NCBI GenBank assembly: GCA_027347125.1
Contig: DAIERC010000163.1
Location: 1 to 10,058, forward strand
Origin: Ignavibacteriales bacterium
GTDB lineage: Bacteria; Bacteroidota; Ignavibacteria; Ignavibacteriales; Ignavibacteriaceae
Reading direction: 5' to 3'
Length of the DNA stretch: 10,058 bases
Positions within the stretch are counted from its first letter, which is position 1; each line of letters begins with the position of its first letter. Made by a program: the position numbers and the translations under genes. The notes beneath the pieces are model-generated. The model had not been told where the DNA came from and did no database searches. It worked only from the letters and a program-made list of their open reading frames with translations. This document shows, in pieces, positions 7,345-10,058 of this stretch.

Positions 7345-7560
7345 ATGAACGTCTTAATATTTAAAACCAATGTAGCTACTAAAATAGATTTCAATAAAAT
7401 TTGTAATATTTTGTTTAACTTACCGGATGTTTATGATTGCACAATTGACCTGGAAGATTGTGATAAAGTTCTAAGGGTTATTACAAGCACACAAACCGCG
7501 GGTTGCGTTAAACAAAAAATAAATAATATCGGTTTTGCCTGCGATGAACTTGAAGATTAA
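7345..7560 (+). CDS. Small HMA-fold-like protein lacking the metal-binding CxxC motif
   Basis: A 71-aa cytoplasmic protein with no signal peptide. The pattern LIFKTNV - helix (FNKICNILFNLPDVYDC) - TIDLED - DKVLRVITS - helix (AGCVKQKINNIGF) - ACDELED follows the beta-alpha-beta-beta-alpha-beta order of heavy-metal-associated domains, including a Phe-Lys-Thr-Asn opening and an Asp-Lys-Val-Leu strand common in small Bacteroidota HMA proteins. The loop that normally holds Cys-x-x-Cys (about residues 10-16) reads VATKIDF, so classical copper binding is lost. Other cysteines (20, 33, 39, 54, 66) are scattered. ATG is supported by AGGA 8 nt upstream. It opens the rightward operon, 98 nt before the LiaF-like gene. 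It may be a protein-interaction or ligand-sensing module; I do not assign a function. Coding status is well supported by the fold pattern and ribosome site. Confidence 0.7.
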   Translation: MNVLIFKTNVATKIDFNKICNILFNLPDVYDCTIDLEDCDKVLRVITSTQTAGCVKQKINNIGFACDELED

Positions 7561-7658
7561 TTTTAATATGCAGCAACAGCGCATAAATAATTACGTTTAT
7601 AAAAAATGATTTTCCTAAACTAAACGAATTCAACAAGGAAAAATAAAAAGGTAATAAA

Positions 7659-8375
7659 ATGGGAATTAACAGACATCATCAGAATAACAGGGCGGGGATG
7701 GGAATACTTTTAATAGTAATAGGCATTTTGTTCTTTTTGAAGACTTTCGGTTTGGTGTTTTTCAACGTCTTTCATTTTGTGTTTTCATTTCCATTCATAA
7801 TTTTTGCCGTCGGGCTGATGATACTTATTAACTCAAGACGGAAGTGGTTCGGTATATTTTTAACCCTAGCCGGGGCATTGCTTTTATTACCGAGGATTTT
7901 TCCCGAAGTGGTAATTGACAGCAATTTAATTTTTGCCGTCTTTGTTATAGGATTGGGCCTTTCAATAATATTTAGAAAGCACGATCATAAATTTGTACAC
8001 GGAGAATTTAAAGAAGAAAAGTTTGACTCGGATTTTATAGACGACGTTGCTATTTTTTCGGGCGGACATAGAACGGTAATGTCTGATAATTTTAGGGGCG
8101 GTAATATTACCGCTCTGTTCGGTGGTTCAAGAATAGATCTTTCATCGTGCAAACTGGCGGAGGGAAATAATATAATAGACGTAGTAACCATTTTCGGCGG
8201 CACAACTATCATCGTACCAAGTGATTGGAACATTAACATTAATGTTATGCCTATCTTCGGCGGCTTCTCAAGCAAAATAAGAAAAGACCCGGCAACTCCC
8301 ATAGACATGACCCGTACATTAACCATAAAAGGAACGTCGATTTTCGGCGGCGGCGAAATAAAATCACGCTATTAA
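7659..8375 (+). CDS. LiaF-like membrane protein (four TM segments plus FGG-repeat C-terminal domain)
   Basis: This 238-aa protein has four hydrophobic segments (about residues 12-30, 33-58, 63-79 and 87-105), then a soluble C-terminal domain from about 125. That domain repeats a Phe-x-Gly-Gly turn five times: FSGG at 133, then FGG at 154, 179, 200 and 229, each between beta-strand-like stretches (ALFGGSRIDL, TIFGGTTIIV, PIFGGF). This matches the C-terminal domain of LiaF/YvqF 'cell wall-active antibiotics response' proteins, and the N-terminal part matches the LiaI/LiaF-type membrane region. In Firmicutes, LiaF restrains the LiaS kinase until envelope stress occurs. Here the neighbouring kinase is of the LytS type, so a similar role is inferred from context. 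The final FGGGEIKSRY resembles LiaF-like termini. AAGGT lies 6 nt before the ATG. The histidine kinase gene starts 19 nt after its stop. Confidence 0.88.
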   Translation: MGINRHHQNNRAGMGILLIVIGILFFLKTFGLVFFNVFHFVFSFPFIIFAVGLMILINSRRKWFGIFLTLAGALLLLPRIFPEVVIDSNLIFAVFVIGLGLSIIFRKHDHKFVHGEFKEEKFDSDFIDDVAIFSGGHRTVMSDNFRGGNITALFGGSRIDLSSCKLAEGNNIIDVVTIFGGTTIIVPSDWNININVMPIFGGFSSKIRKDPATPIDMTRTLTIKGTSIFGGGEIKSRY

Positions 8376-8394
8376 AAATATTCAAGAAAAAGAA

Positions 8395-9456
8395 ATGCAG
8401 AAAAATCCGTTATTAGAATCATTAAAGAACTTCTCGTTCTATTTGCTTTTCTGGTTTGTGGTAATAATACTGTATTTCTCGTTACTGTATTTTCAACTTA
8501 ATATAAGGTTCGAAACCGCTTTAACTGACGGCCTTGTCTTCAATATTATTTTAAGCGGCCTTGGTTTAAGTTACTGGTATACGGCAAAATACATTTCAAT
8601 TGAAAATAGTAACCTTAGAAAAATTATATTCAGCCACCTTGTGGGAGGTATTATTGCCTCCGGTATTTGGCTTACTGTTGGCTACTATTTTATTATTTTT
8701 GTGTTGAGTTATAAAGACGGTTTTATTTCGTTTTTTTCGGCCACGCTTGCATGGCGTTTTGTAATAGGCGCATTGTTTTATTATTTAATTATTTCATTTT
8801 ATTACCTTGTAATTTCCAACAGTAATTTGCATGAAAAAATTTCCAGGGAAGAAGAGTTAAAGGATTTGGTAACCGAAGCCGAAATAAAATCGCTAAAGTT
8901 CCAGATAAACCCCCATTTTATTTTTAACAGTCTCAACTCCATGAGCGCTTTAACTACTATTGCGCCGGAGCGTGCAAGGGAAATGATTTTAAAGCTGGCC
9001 GATTTTCTTCGCTATACACTTGCCAACAACAATAAAAAAACAAATTCGTTGTTCGAAGAACTGAAGAATATAAAGCTTTACCTCGAAATTGAAAAAATCC
9101 GTTTTGAAGACAAATTCGATTTCGTGGAAGACATACAGTCCCGATGTATGGATGTGCAAATACCCACGATGATTCTTCAGCCTTTGTTTGAGAACGCCAT
9201 AAAACACGCAGTATATGAATCGCTGGAGAAAGTAACGCTAAAACTTTATTGCAGGCAAAGCAACGAATTTTTGGAAATAACAATCGAAAATAATTATGAG
9301 CCGGGAGCTCAAAACAATAAAGGCGCTGGTATTGGACTTAAAAATATCAAAGATAGACTAGAATTAATTTATAACAACGATAATCTTCTAAAAGTAGAAA
9401 AGGCCGGTAATATTTTTAAAGTACGGTTATTTATTCCGGTATATAAAAAAGATTAA
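8395..9456 (+). CDS. LytS-family sensor histidine kinase
   Basis: A 353-aa membrane kinase. Four hydrophobic segments (about residues 15-36, 46-63, 79-105 and 115-141) leave only short loops, so no sizeable extracytoplasmic sensor domain exists; the signal must come through the membrane or a partner protein. A short coiled linker (about 143-168) leads into a His_kinase (PF06580-type) domain with FQINPHFIFNSLNS, where His174 is the likely phosphorylation site. The ATP-binding region has the N box LQPLFENAIKHA (Asn267) and the G box GAGIGLKNIKDRL (310-322). It should phosphorylate the LytTR regulator encoded 53 nt downstream. It sits 19 nt after the LiaF-like gene, with only a purine-rich AAGAAAAAGAA stretch as ribosome site. 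The layout is typical of Bacteroidota LytS-like kinases (YehU/YpdA type). The stimulus is unknown. Confidence 0.94.
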   Translation: MQKNPLLESLKNFSFYLLFWFVVIILYFSLLYFQLNIRFETALTDGLVFNIILSGLGLSYWYTAKYISIENSNLRKIIFSHLVGGIIASGIWLTVGYYFIIFVLSYKDGFISFFSATLAWRFVIGALFYYLIISFYYLVISNSNLHEKISREEELKDLVTEAEIKSLKFQINPHFIFNSLNSMSALTTIAPERAREMILKLADFLRYTLANNNKKTNSLFEELKNIKLYLEIEKIRFEDKFDFVEDIQSRCMDVQIPTMILQPLFENAIKHAVYESLEKVTLKLYCRQSNEFLEITIENNYEPGAQNNKGAGIGLKNIKDRLELIYNNDNLLKVEKAGNIFKVRLFIPVYKKD

Positions 9457-9509
9457 TCACTTGGAACTATATTTTTTAAAATATCCGGCAAACAATTCAT
9501 CGGGATCAA

Positions 9510-10058
9510 ATGGAAAAAATAAGCGTTTTAATAATTGATGACGAAACTCTGGCAAGAGAGATTATAAAAAAATATCTTAAAGACAGGCAAGATATCCAGC
9601 TTACCGGCGAATGTTCTAATGGTTTTGAAGGGTTGAAAAAAATAAACGAAGATAAACCCGACATTGTTTTTCTTGATATACAGATGCCGAAAATAAACGG
9701 CTTTGAGATGCTGGAATTGATAGAAACTCCCCCGGTGGTAATTTTCACAACCGCTTTCGATCAATACGCATTAAAAGCATTTGAAGTTAACGCGGCCGAT
9801 TATTTATTAAAACCTTTTTCCCAGGAAAGGTTTAACGAAGCGCTGGAAAAAGCTAAAATATATATAACCGAAAAATCGAAACAAAATGGAATTATAAAAG
9901 GTTTAATTTCTCATTACAACGCCTCTGTCGAGTTCCTGGATAGAATCGTAATTAAGGAAGGTTCAAAGATAACTGTTCTGCCTGTGGAAAATGTTAAATG
10001 GATTGAAGCTCAGGATGATTATGTTCTGATTCACGCTTCCGACGGAAAGTTTCTAAAA
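9510..10058 (+). CDS. LytTR-family response regulator, C-terminus cut by window edge
   Basis: 183 residues are present without a stop; such proteins are normally about 230-260 aa, so much of the DNA-binding domain lies beyond the window. The receiver domain (about 1-120) has the acidic pair Asp10/Asp11, phospho-acceptor Asp56 in FLDIQMP, switch Thr81 in FTTAFDQYA and Lys101 in LLKPF. The FDQYALKAFEVNAADYLLKPF region is characteristic of LytR/AlgR-type receivers. From about residue 144 a LytTR domain begins (RIVIKEGSKI, then VKWIEAQDDYVLIHA, the usual 'I.A..dYv.i' signature). It is the cognate partner of the upstream kinase. The ATG is preceded by GGGA 4 nt upstream. Its likely target is the direct-repeat pair at 7249-7278 (inference). 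Confidence 0.95.
   Translation, partial: MEKISVLIIDDETLAREIIKKYLKDRQDIQLTGECSNGFEGLKKINEDKPDIVFLDIQMPKINGFEMLELIETPPVVIFTTAFDQYALKAFEVNAADYLLKPFSQERFNEALEKAKIYITEKSKQNGIIKGLISHYNASVEFLDRIVIKEGSKITVLPVENVKWIEAQDDYVLIHASDGKFLK

Noticed and set aside
7985..8326. 113-aa minus-strand open frame opposite the LiaF-like gene
   Set aside because: It lies wholly antisense to a gene with clear domain homology, and its translation shows no recognisable domain.
8957..9283. 108-aa and 72-aa minus-strand open frames opposite the histidine kinase
   Set aside because: They are antisense shadows of the conserved His_kinase/ATPase region and have no ribosome site or recognisable motif.

Overview
The window looks like chromosomal DNA from an AT-rich member of the Bacteroidota/Chlorobiota-Ignavibacteriota (FCB) group. 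Supporting signs are three consecutive SurA/PpiC-type periplasmic foldases, two of them predicted lipoproteins, a signal peptide ending in Phe-Ala-Gln, a LytS/LytTR two-component pair and a MetG with a fused C-terminal tRNA-binding domain. Several genes have clear purine-rich Shine-Dalgarno sequences (for example GGAGGA at 4694-4699). Bacteroidia usually lack these, so I lean towards the Ignavibacteria side, but this placement is inference. There is no evidence of phage, IS elements, CRISPR or rRNA/tRNA genes.

Minus-strand block (6858 down to 1): metG (methionyl-tRNA synthetase), then a 130-nt gap with a promoter candidate. Three peptidyl-prolyl isomerase/SurA-like genes follow, tightly packed (26-nt overlap, then a 7-nt gap), and then a MoxR-type AAA+ ATPase that runs off the left edge. 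The foldases probably act on outer-membrane and secreted proteins in the periplasm. The block reads as housekeeping and envelope biogenesis. metG, the second foldase gene and moxR all appear to start with TTG.

Divergent intergenic region (6859-7344, 486 bp): mostly very AT-rich. It contains a relatively GC-richer island with a perfect 13-bp inverted repeat (6983-6995 / 7060-7072) that no gene explains. Closer to the rightward genes lie two 9-bp direct repeats (7249-7257 and 7270-7278) with the spacing and near-consensus sequence expected of a LytTR-type response regulator site.

Plus-strand block (7345 to the right edge): a 71-aa protein resembling a heavy-metal-associated (HMA) domain without its Cys-x-x-Cys motif, a LiaF-like membrane protein, a LytS-family histidine kinase, and a LytTR response regulator cut by the right edge. 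The arrangement suggests an envelope-stress signalling operon: the LiaF-like protein may sense or restrain the kinase, the kinase would phosphorylate the LytTR regulator, and the regulator may bind the direct repeats ahead of the first gene to control the operon. This circuit is inferred from gene order and site geometry.
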